Part shown: one piece after another, positions 1 to 10,615 of the stretch
How positions within the stretch are numbered: position 1 is the stretch's first letter
Layout: every line of letters begins with the position of its first letter
NCBI GenBank assembly: GCA_015179125.1
Contig: WHVA01000566.1
Coordinates: 1-64,000, forward strand
Origin: Gautieria morchelliformis
Lineage: Eukaryota > Basidiomycota > Agaricomycetes > Gomphales > Gomphaceae
Direction: 5' to 3'
DNA: 64,000 nt
Made by a program: the position numbers and the translations under genes
Notes under the pieces: model-generated
The model's input: the letters and a program-made list of their open reading frames with translations, nothing else
What the model was told of the DNA's origin: nothing
Database searches by the model: none

Positions 1-656
1 TTACAACATTAATGATATCACCAAGGCTCGTACCCAAGTTACATACAGATATCCCCGAACCCCCGACTCGCGTACACACGACACCGAGCCAATACACCTT
101 CGAGCACGCGTACAAGGCACGCCAAGCGAATCGTCATCATATTGAATGCGTCGATCACATCAATCTCGATCGACAGACTGACCCGAGACACTGATCCCCG
201 CTTAGACATCAATTCAATTGGGATCAAGGTACATATGCATCCGATCGTCCCTGACCGGACTCGACCGCTGCTCCACAATTCCCCCTCGCACATCACGCAC
301 ATGTCTCTCCACACCATCATCTTATGTACAAATAATCCTTAGCATTCCCTTGTCATATTCATTCGATAGCTCGCTCCAGTCTATCCTCCACATCCCCCTA
401 TATCCCTGCGTCACATGCCACATGTACCGTATCGACGCCGAGCCCTTTCCAGTAGTTAAGTAGTACAAACAGATGTAACAATTAAGTACGAATAACATTA
501 GTTTCACCTCTCCACCGTCTCAAAGTTCCCGATCGAAGTAGTTTCTATAGTACAAGCAGTCCCCTCAGCACTCAAACGTCTACTCGATTCAGCTCCACTT
601 GAAGCTTGAATCAATTCCCAACTCCAAATACAAATCCATTTAGAATAACTCTTATC
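1..656. other. left flank without recognisable gene
   Basis: Only short overlapping ORFs on both strands, none with a domain I recognise and none linked by convincing splice sites. Element A sequence begins abruptly at about 657, in the middle of its reverse transcriptase, so this stretch abuts a truncation breakpoint rather than an element terminus. Confidence 0.5.
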
Positions 657-3271
657 ACATAGGTCGCTTCGTCCATGTATACATGGACGACATCTTCATA
701 TTCTCGCTCTCAATACAAGAGCATGAAGAGCACCTCTACATCGTCTTTGACAGACTGAAGAAGAACCACCTCTTTCTGAGCAAGAAAAAGGTGGACCTCT
801 ACTCCATCCGAATGGAGTGCCTCGGCCATATAATCGATGGCCGAGGGGTACATGCCGACGAGGATAAGATGCAACGCATCCGCGAGTGGCGCAGGCCACG
901 GACGTTCAACGACGTCCAGCGTTTCCTCGGGCTCGTACAGTATCTGGCACACTACATGCCAGATGTTAGCGCATATACCACCCCGCTATCAGGCTGTGCG
1001 CGTAATAACCGTCCATTCGAATGGACGCCTCTGCTCGACAAATGCTGGCAAAGCATTAAGGCATTGGCCTGTAAGGCCCCGATCCTGCGTCCAGTAGACG
1101 CAAGGTGCCCAGAGCTGATCTGGGTGATCACCGATGGATCAAAAGCTGGAGTCGGTGCAGTCTACGGCCAAGGTCCCGACTGGAAAACTTGTCGACCAGC
1201 CGGCTTCTTGTCAAAGAAGTTCAGCGTTGCACAGCAACACTATCGGACTCACGAGCACGAGACTATCGCGGTGCTCAAGGCTCTCATGAAATGGGAGGGC
1301 AAACTGCTGGGGAGAAGGTTCACCCTTGTCACAGACCACAAGGGACTCGAGTACTTCGAGACCCAAAAGAGCCTATCTGACCGACAGGTCAGATGGTGGG
1401 AGTTTCTCTCCCAGTTCAATTTCAACACCGTTCATGTTGACGGTGTAGAGAACAAGGTAGCGGACTGCCTGTCGCGCTATTACGAGAGCGACACGGGTGA
1501 CAACAATCACCCGGACCACGTCTTCGTGAACGCGGATGCGCGTTTAGATCCGGACGGTGAGTTACTGCCCACCGACCGGTATATCGAGCTGCGAACAGCG
1601 GCGACAAGACGATCTAAATGCCTCACTGAGAAGACAGAGGTGAGAGTAACAGAAGCCGCCGCATTAAACGAGGGCTCACCAGAGCCCACGAACGTCGCCG
1701 CATTCAGCGATGACGACGATGACGTCAAAGCCATCGCCACAGGGAACGACAGTGCACCCCTGCGCCGGATCGTCGAGCAAGGCGTAGACCTGTCTAAGGT
1801 CCTACGAGACGCATACCATAGGGACACCATGTTCACAAAGATCATGGTGCACCCGGACGCGCACCCGAGATTCGGGATCCGGGACGGGCTGATCTGGACT
1901 AAGAATCAGCTCAAGAGAGACATCATTGCCGTCCCCCGCTCTGTTCTTCAAGGGGGAAGGAGGCTGATCGAAATTATCATCGATCGGGCACATCAGATAG
2001 TCGGCCACTACGGCCATCTGAAGACTTCGAACTACATTAGAAGGGCATATTGGTGGCCGGGCATGAACCCAGACATAGAAGCATTCTGCACATCGTGCGC
2101 GAGGTGTCAGATGACGAAAACCGGGCCACAACGGCCCAAAGGCCTACTACACAGCCTAGCCATTCCGGATAGGCCGTGGCAGTCGATTGGCATTGACTTC
2201 ATGGGGCCCCTGCCCAAATCTAACGACTGCGACTACCTGATGGTAGTCATCGACCGACTAACGTCGCTCGTACACCTCGTGCCAACCACAACGAGCGTGT
2301 CAGCCAAGGGAGTAGCCTGGCTGTTTCTGAAGGGGTCATCCGACTGCACGGAGTTCCCGACTCCATCGTCTCGGACAGAGACTCAAAATTCACGTGATCT
2401 TCTGGTGTGAACTCCAGCGACTCATGGGGACCAAGCTCCTCATGTCAACTGCCTTCCATCCACAAACGGATGGAGCAACCGAGCGGGCAAACCGCTCGAT
2501 CGGCCAGATATTGCGTGCGGTCATCAGAGACGATCAGAAGGATTGGGCAGTGGAATGCCCAATGGTTGAGGTCGCCCTCAACAGCAACATCAGTGCGACC
2601 ACAGGGTTCGCACCTTTCGAGCTGATCCACGGCTATATGCCGCGGATAGACCTTCCCATAGCCGCGGACACCCCATTCAAGGGGGTGGCCTGGTTCGCAC
2701 ATCAGGCAAATGGAACCTGATGGCGGCACACAATGCAATCATAGAGCATCGAGTGACGCAAACGTTTCACGCAAATAAGAAACGTATGGCGAGCGACAGG
2801 TACGCGGCCAATGACCGCGTCTACCTTTCGACACAAAACCTAACTCTCCCGAAAGGAAGAGCCAGAAAATTAGTCCCGCGGTACATCGGACCGTACCGCG
2901 TCGTCGAGGCTCACAACGACGCCTCGACGGTGACCCTTGATCTTCCCGACGAACTGAAAAGCCGTCGCATTTCACCGGTCTTCCATTCCAGCCTCGTACG
3001 GCGATACGAGGCTAACAACGACGAGTTATTCCCTCGTCGTGAGGCCAAGTCATTTTATGACTTCGGAGCAAATGACGACGAGGAGTGGCTCGTCGACGAG
3101 ATTATCGCACATCGATGGATAAACTCGACGGACCTGGAATTCCAGGTCCGTTGGACCCTAGGTGACGTGACATGGGAACCCATGTCGTCCTGCAAGGACC
3201 TTGAAGCCCTGGATAGCTACCTAGAGCTTCGGGGGGTGGGCAAGCCACGCGACCTCCCCAGACGCCGCTAG
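657..3271 (+). pseudogene. element A pol 3' part: RT end, RNase H, integrase, chromodomain
   Basis: Frame 683-2410 holds the RT active-site box YMDDI, the RT thumb, RNase H (TDGSKAGVGAV, HETIAVLKAL, VTDHKGLEYF) and the integrase zinc finger (HQIVGHYGHLKTSNYIRRAY followed by CTSCARC). The integrase core begins with GIDFMGPLP. A frameshift near 2395 moves the second catalytic region (SDRD, then FHPQTDGATERAN) into frame 2394-2720. A second shift near 2715 moves the C-terminus into frame 2720-3271. That last part has the GPY-like segment (RYIGPYRVVE) and a chromodomain at about residues 115-170 (EWLVDEIIAHRW, FQVRWTLGDVTWEP). Most Gypsy RTs have YLDD or FLDD, so YMDD is less common. Two frameshifts and the lost 5' end make it a pseudogene. 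Confidence 0.93.
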
Positions 3272-3394
3272 ACGCGTCTGTCACGTGCAGACCATGTGAC
3301 GCGCCGGCCACGGCGCGGTTAAATTTTCACCTCAGATCTTTCCGAGGGCGCATCGCTTCTTGGAAGCAACCACCACCATCATCTACCCACAAAG

Positions 3395-5370
3395 ATGATG
3401 CCCCCCAAAGATGGGATGGACGTTGACCCGTCAACGTCCACAACACGAACGGCCCCGAGACAAGGGGCCGCAGACATTCTCCATGCTCCGATAGACAAGG
3501 AGCACTGGACTATCGTGGGATGGGAGGACGCCCTCGCCATCGTCCACCCGGACGATTGCGCAACATGCGCGGACTACGCCGTGCACCTTAGGGCCGCAAC
3601 TGGCACCCGCAAGGTCAAATTGCAGGATGAGGACATCGGCGACACCGTCGATGCTGCCTGGGGGTGGCTCCCACGGGGCATCGCGCGTGACGCACGGGAG
3701 GAGCCCCTCCGGGAAGTCCACGACCTCAAAAAAGAGGTCAAGGAGCTAGAACGCGCGGTCGAGGACCACGACGACGCGCTCGTAACCGAGCGCGCCAGGA
3801 TCAAGGAGCTGGAGCAGCAGCTGAGTGCAGCCCAGCTCCAGGTTACCCTGGTCCACGCTGCCTCGAAAAGGCCGCGACATGACCCAGTGGCCGGGCCGTC
3901 TTCACCTCGCGCGACGGCGCCGTTGCCGGTGCGCGCAACATCGGGGCTCACATCCCGATTGTCGGCGCCAACGCCGACCACGACAACAACGGAAGGGCAG
4001 AGCGCACCTTCCGACTCTGCGTACGGCGTCCTAGATGGATGGGAGTCTGACTCGTCCGTCTGGAAGACGTACGACCCCGAACGGGCACAGCGGCTGGCAG
4101 AGCAGCCAAAGAAGAAGCGCAAGAAATTGCGCGGCTCCCTCCACACCGTCAATGGCCTAGCCATTGTGAAGGAAAGCGCAATCAGCGCTTACCTAGCGGC
4201 GTCATCGTCGCACACCATCAACGACCCCGCCCTTCAGCGGCGGATAGCACAGGTCGAGGCCCAGTACATCAGGCCTGGCGTGGCCCTACCTCCGCCGGCG
4301 GGGACAGTTGAGTCTGTTCATCCTCCATACCCGGGGGGGGAAGGCTCATCCCACTCGGAGATCCACCGATCTCCGAGACGGGCCTCCTACCACGACCGGT
4401 AGGAAAGGCCCAACAACGTCGTACCCAATGGTACGACGTCTGCCCGCTCGACGAACCCCGCTTCGTCAAACTCATAGCGCGGGCAAAAGAAACGCCGCAG
4501 ATCGCGCGTACGCGCGAGATGATCGGCGTATTCAAACGCATCGAGCGCGAACAACGCGCTCGCAATCCCAAAAGGGATTGTCTCGTGATAGCAGGCGGTA
4601 CCCCACACGATATCGCGGCCATCCTGAAGGGTTGGATACACAACCCTGAAGGAATCCCCTCCGCCATCCGAGACAACGCGGATGGCACCTTCAACCTAGA
4701 CGACATGGACGTCTGGATGTGGTTGAAGGCCCTTGCACCCCGGGTCAAAGGGGTCGCATCACCGCTAAGGGCGAGGCTACTCGACCTCTTCGGCTCGACG
4801 GACCAATGGTCGAGCCTCGTCGACGCCAGGGAAGTGCTGACGCCTCAGAGCACCACCCTGCGGCTCTCGATCACGGGCCCGTTCCCCGTGGAGGGCCGAG
4901 CCGGCCCCGACATCCCACTTGCGGAGATCGCAAGATGGCTGGCCCGCTACGCGGGAGTCACTCGCGAGCGAGCAGCGTGCATTGAACATTACGTTCAGCG
5001 CAGCATCACCGGCGCAGCATTCAGCGCCGCCGCCCGTGAGGGCCAACAAAAGGTCATCGAGACCAGCCACGTGAGGGCCGCAGTGCCGCGACCCCTCACT
5101 CACGCCCAGCTCGACCAAGAGCTGGCGCGCTTCCGGCCCCCTCCTCAAACAGAGGACCCGGCCATTGAGGCCATGCTCCGCAAGGACACGGGTCCCAGCG
5201 CCCCAGCGGAGACCGCCGCGAGTGGTGAGGCCGACCAGCATCACCCGATCACCACCGACGATGCGGAGGTGCCCCCGGAGGAGTCACGTGCTCCTCCGGC
5301 CCCGTACGACGACGTCGTCGTCGTATCGGCCACTCTAGAGGGCTCCCTCATGGACAACCTCTATGAGTAA
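3395..5370 (+). pseudogene. element A accessory ORF (ORF3), sense, one frameshift
   Basis: This is an extra gene between the chromodomain and the 3' LTR, in the pol direction. It starts at ATG 3395 (MMPPKDGMDVDPS). Visible parts are an N-terminal region with a conserved H/D/C cluster (about residues 35-90), a heptad-rich coiled coil (about 105-155), a Pro/Ser/Thr linker with basic patches (SKRPRHD, KKKRKKLR) that resemble nuclear localisation signals, and a C-terminal globular domain with WIHNPEGIP and DVWMWLKALAPR. Frame 3395-4402 ends in a spurious tail after a G homopolymer near 4330-4338; frame 4519-5370 carries the rest. The minus-strand copy at 46926-48429 reads in one frame across this point, so the intact protein was a single chain of about 650 residues. 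Its function is unknown to me. A nuclear or DNA/chromatin-associated role is only inferred from the basic patches. Confidence 0.75.
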
Positions 5371-5391
5371 TAGTCAACCCCTATAGTTATC

Positions 5392-5406
5392 TATAGAGGG
5401 GGAGGG
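5392..5406 (+). promoter_or_regulatory. polypurine tract of element A
   Basis: A purine run (agagggggaggg) directly abuts the LTR start TGTAAATAAC. This is the expected plus-strand primer position for an LTR retrotransposon. Confidence 0.7.
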
Positions 5407-6330
5407 TGTAAATAACCTGTGTATCTACATGTACAATAGTTATTACATTCCCAGTGGGCCCCTTAGGGACCCACTGTATAGTTTATGCGTGGGAACCGGC
5501 CAGCGGTTCCCATCGCATCTTACCCTTACACTGTCACTACGTAGCATCAGAATATCACACCTTGGTCAAGTTCTGTCGTGCTCTTGTGACCTGAGGCCTA
5601 AGATAGATATCTTTACACTAATCGTGAACTGCGATTGGCCAACACATGCTCTGACTCACTACCCCATTTCTGTGTGACTCAGTGCATGACTCACACCCTA
5701 TTCATGGACTGTGATTGGCCAACACATGCTCTGACTCACTACCCTTTTTCTCAATGACTCACTACCCTATTTCTTCATGACTCATTCTAGTCTATTAATA
5801 GATAGTAGATACAATATAAAAGGAGGCCTTACTGCCCACCTTTCATCAGCCAATACATCATCATCTACTATCCACGTACCTCGTGTGACTTGCCAAGCTT
5901 GCACAGCTTACTAAGCTGCTAACCCCAGCTAGGGTTATTACACTTACTTAGTGTATTAATTCTCAGTTAAGTAGTTGCGTTTCTACTTAGCCACCCGGAC
6001 TAACACTCCAGGTGAAATTCTGCAGAGTGAGTCTGACAATCGATTTCCTTGTCAATTAGCTCTCCAATACCCGAGACGAACTGATCAGTGACTTTCCTGT
6101 TCAGTGACTTTCACAAGTCACTTCTTAAACCCTAGTCGCTCGTTTATTGCAGTGCATTGACGTTAATCGGGTCAGTCCACTTACAAACTCTCCTGTGAAG
6201 CCATTCCTATCTTTTTGGAATACTTGGACCCGGATAGTCGTCCTCGAACCTACAGACTTTTAGTTTATTGTTCAGTGCTGCTAAGAAACGTATTGCCTTC
6301 CATCTGTATTAACTTGGACTAGTTTTTACA
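5407..6330 (+). repeat. 3' LTR of element A (about 924 bp)
   Basis: The LTR starts TGTAAATAACC right after the purine tract. I place the end at TTTTTACA (6323-6330), an imperfect inverse of the start. The first 211 bp (5407-5617) match 58640-58852 before the other element A copy. A TATA box (tataaaagg, near 5817) and CCAAT-type motifs upstream lie inside, which supports an LTR longer than 211 bp: U3 to about 5840, then R and U5. The outer end is inferred, because the 5' LTR partner is deleted and no target duplication can be tested. Confidence 0.6.
5622..5750 (+). repeat. duplicated U3 enhancer-like segment
   Basis: Two copies about 78 bp apart share the segment attggccaacacatgctctg followed by actcactaccc. 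Each contains an inverted CCAAT box (ATTGG) and TGACTC motifs (bZIP/AP-1-like sites). The TATA box follows about 70 bp downstream. Upstream activating function is inferred from position. Confidence 0.5.
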
Positions 6331-6484
6331 CGGATTGCAACCAAGGTACAAATATTAAATTATTTCCGGAGTTGTGCTGCAGCATTGTTTAATATTCTTT
6401 GAGTTTCATATACGACACGTTCTGATAGACCAAAGTGTTAGCTCTGACACCAAAGTCTTGAAGGGTTCCAAAACACCCTCATGG

Positions 6485-6625
6485 GTAGCATGTCCCTATG
6501 TATGGCATGTGTTCCCAGAGTGTAGTGTGTCCTGCAAGTATAGTGTGCATAGCATGTCCCCCATGTGTAGTGTGTCCCCCATGCGTAGTGTGTCTCCCAA
6601 GTATATCATATGTATTATGTCCCTT
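6485..6625 (+). repeat. 16-bp minisatellite, block 1
   Basis: Imperfect tandem copies of a roughly 16-bp unit like tgtagtgtgtcccccatg. The same unit recurs at 7275-7395. ORFs crossing it repeat the same amino acids only because the repeat does; I do not regard them as genes. Confidence 0.75.
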
Positions 6626-7274
6626 TGTTACGACCATGCATTTCCAACTTCCGACACTCAGTTCTGCCTCCTTTCCGACATCCCAATAATTCTGACAATC
6701 CCGCCCCTTGTTATATCCTTTCTTCTTTCGACTCTATTACTTGGACGTACCGCACTCAACTCACAGCACAGCAAGACCATATGGCCAGCCCCTCCGGAGT
6801 CCCATTGTTCCGTTATGTCAGATATGCTTTCTGTCCCCTTGTTCTTTTGCCCATTGTTCTTGACTCTACCCTGCACCCCCTTGTAGTTCTTTGTTCTCAA
6901 TTAGTTACTCACCCCATATATCTTATCCGACTTCCACTTTCTTTGGAATATGCTTAGTACTACCCGATTACCTGTTGTCTCAGCTCTTTGTATGAAAGGC
7001 CTCACGTATGCTTGTTATTCTGGAATCAGATAATCACCTTCAATACATGATTTCCTTTGCTCTATCTCCTGTTCTTAGCACAGCGAGTAGCGCAGCACCT
7101 CCATCTCTTAGCCTTCTGCCTTCCAACTTAACTCTTGGCCTTTAACTTCCTTTGATACTTTCCGACTTCCAACTTACAATCCGAAATACTTAGGACAATA
7201 GTTCATTGGGGACACAACACATAAGTTGAAGCCACCGTCCTTTCTAGTTCCAACTTCCGGAAATCACAATACAT
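6626..7274. other. spacer without gene
   Basis: Pyrimidine-rich sequence between the two minisatellite blocks. No domain or credible exon structure was seen. Confidence 0.4.
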
Positions 7275-7395
7275 AACACCCTTGTGCATAGCATGTCTCT
7301 TGTTTGTAGTGTGTCTCCCATGTGTAGCATGTCCCCCGAGTGTAGCATGTCCCCCAAGTATAGTGTGCAGAGCATGTCCCTTGTTTGTAGTATGT
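7275..7395 (+). repeat. 16-bp minisatellite, block 2
   Basis: Same unit family as 6485-6625 (catgtcccccgagtgtag and variants), with higher divergence between copies. Confidence 0.7.
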
Positions 7396-7619
7396 AACAT
7401 AGCCCTAAGAGCCTAAAAGTGAACTTATTGTAGGGGCAGAGAAAATAAATAAATGTCAGAGGATTTACAATGGATAATAGAGAAATAGACTTATATTTTG
7501 CAAGCAGAGGCTGTTGTCATTAATTTTTAGCAAAGTCAAGGAAATTTTTTGATATCTATTTTGACAAATATACAGTATATATATACATAAAAAATAAATA
7601 AAAATAAATAAATAACAAT

Positions 7620-8400
7620 TAAAAAAAAAGAGACACTGATCCTAATAAATATCAAAAAATAAGGAGATATGAGAGCAATAAATGTCAGAAAAAAAACACA
7701 CCACAGGCAGTGATGATGATCAAGAAAGGTGAGAGGCAATAAGAGGAGCAGGCCAGGCTGAAAAGCAGTCAAAAAGTGGTTAAAAAAGCGAAAATGTTAG
7801 AAGAAATATCATGGAGAGAAGCTGATCCTAATAAATGTCAAAACAACACAAATATGATAGCATGACACACACCAGATGCAGCATGGCAGACAGGAAAGGT
7901 GGGAAACACTGACAGGAGGAACCTGGGCTGAAAAGATGGCAAAAAGAGGATAAAAAAGCGAAAATTAGGGGAAGAAATGACAGATGTGATAAGGAAAGAG
8001 CACACAGGAGGCAGTAGTGGTGACCAAGAAAGGTGGATGCAATGAGAGGAGCAACCTAAGCTGAAAAGAAGTCAAACAGAGATTAAAAAAGCGAAAGTTA
8101 CAGCAAGAAATAGCAATATTTACCCTGGAGAGAAGCTGATTCTAATAAATATCAAAACACATTATAGCAAGACACACACCAGATGCACCAATATCAGACA
8201 GGCAAGGTGGGAGGCATTGAGAGAGGGGGCTGAAAAGAAGACAAAGAGGATAAAAAAGCGAAAATTATTGGAGGAAATGATAGATATGATAGGGAAAAAC
8301 ACACCAGAGCCAGTAATGACCATCAAGAAAGTTGGGAGGCAATGAGAGGAGCAGCCTAGGGTGAAAAGAAGTCAAAAGAGGATAAAAAAGCGAAAATATT
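7620..8400 (+). repeat. alternating 170/133-bp higher-order tandem repeat
   Basis: The anchor taaaaaagcgaaa recurs at about 7781, 7951, 8084, 8251 and 8383, giving spacings of 170, 133, 167 and 132. The long subunit contains the gagagaagctgat and cacacaccagatgca motifs; the short one contains tgacc/tcaagaaaggt and caatgagaggagca. So two diverged monomers alternate in a higher-order unit of about 300 bp. The first unit (7620-7780) looks like a long/short hybrid. No coding function is visible. Confidence 0.75.
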
Positions 8401-8854
8401 AACAATATTTACCTGAGGGGGCTGTAGAGAGACAGAGAGCCCCAGTAAGAGACACAGAAAGAGCCACACACAGAGAAAGCTAGTAGCAGACACAGAGAAA
8501 GCCAGACAGAGAGATAGCCAGCAACAGACAGAGAGCCAGCAGCAGACAGACAGATCCAGCAGGCACAGAGACAGTGGGCAGGAGAGCCAGAGGTTGCCAG
8601 TTGGACCAGAGGAAATGGCAGCAGGAGGGTCGAGGGAAGGTGGGTGCAAGCGTGCAGCAACGTTGGACGCGAACTGGTCACATGACCAGGAACGCTGCTT
8701 GGTCGCTCGCGGCTGCGCCGCTCGCATTCAAACTCTGCCATAGTAGAAAGTTGCGTGGTTTGTTTGTGTCTAGTCAGGATTATGTCAGGATTATATCAGC
8801 GGAGCGTGCTGTTTTCATATAGTGAGACCCACAACCGCCCCCCCTAGAACTTTA
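8401..8854. other. purine-rich low-complexity and spacer up to the Harbinger element
   Basis: 8415-8580 is a GA-rich run of imperfect gacagagag repeats. The complementary ORFs read as Leu/Ser/Cys-rich strings and are composition artefacts. 8780-8805 holds two short direct copies of gtcaggattatatc. No gene seen. Confidence 0.45.
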
Positions 8855-8995
8855 TACTAGAGAGTATATGTTGGTAAGAATTATTAAGAATTATTAGCTT
8901 CAGCCGATTCCGGTGATTATGCAAATTATGAATTTATCGTGTGAATTTACTAAGTATAACGCGTCCACTTGTGCCCACCACACGCACTCATTGCA

Positions 8996-10329
8996 ATGGA
9001 CCCTATCCCTCCCTCGTCATTCTATGGTCTCCTTGCTGACTCTGTGATAGATCCCGTGCTTCTCAAGGATACCGCCAACCAATCGCGGCCATCTAGCACC
9101 CCTGTAAGGGCGACTCTACCTGGTGCTCTACTCCCTAGAGCGGCACTGAGGTAGAGGAGATCCAAAGCAGTATATAATGAATCAACAGTGAGCAGGTAAA
9201 TACAAGACAGCGCACCTGAGGTAGAGGAGATCCAAAGAGAACAGAGTGAGGATCTCCTTACCTCAGCGATGAACTATATAGCTGCTACACAATGACATAA
9301 GCGAGCCAACACAACTGGCAGTGACACAGGAAGGAGTAGGGGAGGATACAATGAAGGAGATGTGAGGAAGGGAAATAAAAGGAAATACAAGGAAGGACAG
9401 GTGGTCCCCTGACAACCCCCACATCGGCTCACCCCTCCACCCCTCCCTCCAGCGATGAACCGCCCCTGGTGCCAAAAGCATGCAAGACGCGTGAAGAGTT
9501 CACCACACGTGATCTCGACCACCTCTTAGCCGCCGTGTTGGCTGTCAACCCGTACATGGCACCGCGCATGAAGATTGGTGAGAAGTGGAGAAGTTGCCAC
9601 ACTGGTGCAAGAGAAGGGGTTCTGCCAGAACCGGGAGGCGGACACCTTGAAGAACAAGGTGTCCTCTATGCTTACATGGGTAGAGGTACGTGTTTACCAA
9701 GTCTCACTGTCAATGCCGCTGATCTGTATAGGGGGGGAAAAAACATTCCACGTGGTCACCACTGGGGAGAGTGCTGGAGCAAGACCCAGTCACTTTTGCA
9801 GGACTGTGTGGCAAACTGGACGCTGTTCAGCACTTGAAGGTCCAGGCCAAGGATACGCTCGAGTAACTGAAAGAGCACACTAAGGAGGTAACGTTTTTTT
9901 TTTTTTTTCTGTTTCTATGTTACACGCTAATTACACGCATCATGCAGGCACAGAACGTGTCACGTACAGCCGGGGAATCGATGCGCGTGAATATGATGAA
10001 GGGCCATGCGAAGGCGAAGCGCATGCGATCATCCCGAGCTGATGATAGCGGCAAGGAAAATCAGGTGGATGAGCAACGAGCCTGGTGTTTCCAGCACCGA
10101 GAGCAACAAGAGGACGCGACTCACGAGCGTGAGTCGCGTCCATGGAGCACGTGAAACAGCAAGGGTGGCCAGGATACTTGAGAAAAGTGAGGAGCGGGAG
10201 GAGCAGAGGGAGAAGGCGATGGAAACTTTCCATGCAAGCCTTCTGGAACGGCAGGACAGGGCTCTGGCCATCCAGGAAAGGACGGCCACTGCGCTCCTGG
10301 ATATCCTCAGGGAGGGGTTACTTAAGTAA
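8996..10329 (+). pseudogene. Harbinger Myb/SANT-like accessory protein, broken
   Basis: The candidate first exon begins at ATG 8996 (MDPIPPSSFYGLLADSV). The Myb/SANT-like part is at 9470-9690 (DLDHLLAAVLAVNPY, then KIGEKWR), but a frameshift near 9590 moves the continuation (VQEKGFCQNREADTLKNKVS) into another frame. Probable introns start near 9689 and 9890. The C-terminal exon (9950-10329) has a charged helical region (ILEKSEEREEQREKA). An in-frame stop lies near 9860. In active Harbinger elements such a protein binds element ends and helps the transposase enter the nucleus; here it appears inactivated. Confidence 0.65.
9146..9266. repeat. short hairpin/MITE-like insertion in the Harbinger element
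   Basis: ctgaggtagaggagatcc occurs near 9146 and 9220, and its near-inverse ggatctccttacctcag ends at about 9266. The last pair can fold into an 18-bp stem with a loop of about 16 nt. The whole could be a roughly 120-bp miniature inverted-repeat insertion. Confidence 0.4.
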
Positions 10330-10344
10330 ACTCAGGGGTTTGTT

Positions 10345-10615
10345 TTTGGGGCACAGAATGAATTGCTTGTTTTTTTTGGCACAGAATAAATTCTTTTTAA
10401 TTGTTTTTTGGCACAGAATAAATTCTTTTTAATTGGTTTTTTGGCACAGAGTAAATTGTTTTTAAAAAAAAAATTTTGTTCCACACAATTCAAGAACATC
10501 AAGCGTTCTGACGTGTCAGAACACACCTTCTCCACGCATCAGAACCCCCTTCTCTATGTGTCAGAACGCGCCTTCTCTATGCGCCAGAATGCACCTTGTC
10601 CATCCGTCAGAAGTC
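10345..10615 (+). repeat. two minisatellites between the convergent Harbinger genes
   Basis: 10345-10470 holds four imperfect copies of a roughly 33-bp unit around ggcacagaataaattctttt. 10500-10615 holds four copies of a roughly 29-bp unit around gtcagaac followed by caccttctc. Together they fill the gap between the two stop codons. Confidence 0.65.

Larger units (their letters stand above)
657..6330 (+). mobile_element. Ty3/Gypsy chromovirus element A, 5'-truncated copy
   Basis: The copy starts inside the reverse transcriptase just before the YMDD box and runs through RNase H, integrase, chromodomain, an accessory ORF, a purine tract (5392-5406) and the 3' LTR. Its first 435 bp or so match 62838-63273 almost exactly, where a second copy supplies the 5' half. 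Gag, protease and the front of RT are missing, so it cannot be autonomous. The 5' break is abrupt and no LTR precedes it. Confidence 0.9.

Noticed and set aside
12-507. Overlapping short ORFs at the left edge
   Set aside because: No domain, no consistent splicing, strands overlap; likely chance ORFs.
1105-1845. Long antisense and alternate-frame ORFs inside element A pol
   Set aside because: They are shadows of the RT/RNase H frame and lack introns, domains or promoter; unlike the antisense gene of element B.
3395-5370. ORF3 as a retroviral-type envelope gene
   Set aside because: No signal peptide, no membrane helix, no furin-like site; basic patches and coiled coil point elsewhere.
6374-6957. 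ORFs of 115-170 codons through the minisatellite
   Set aside because: Their repeated residues only mirror the 16-bp DNA repeat; different frames show equal openness.
8356-8741. Leu/Cys/Ser-rich minus-strand ORFs that resemble membrane proteins
   Set aside because: They are complements of GA-rich low-complexity repeats; no start context, no exon partners.
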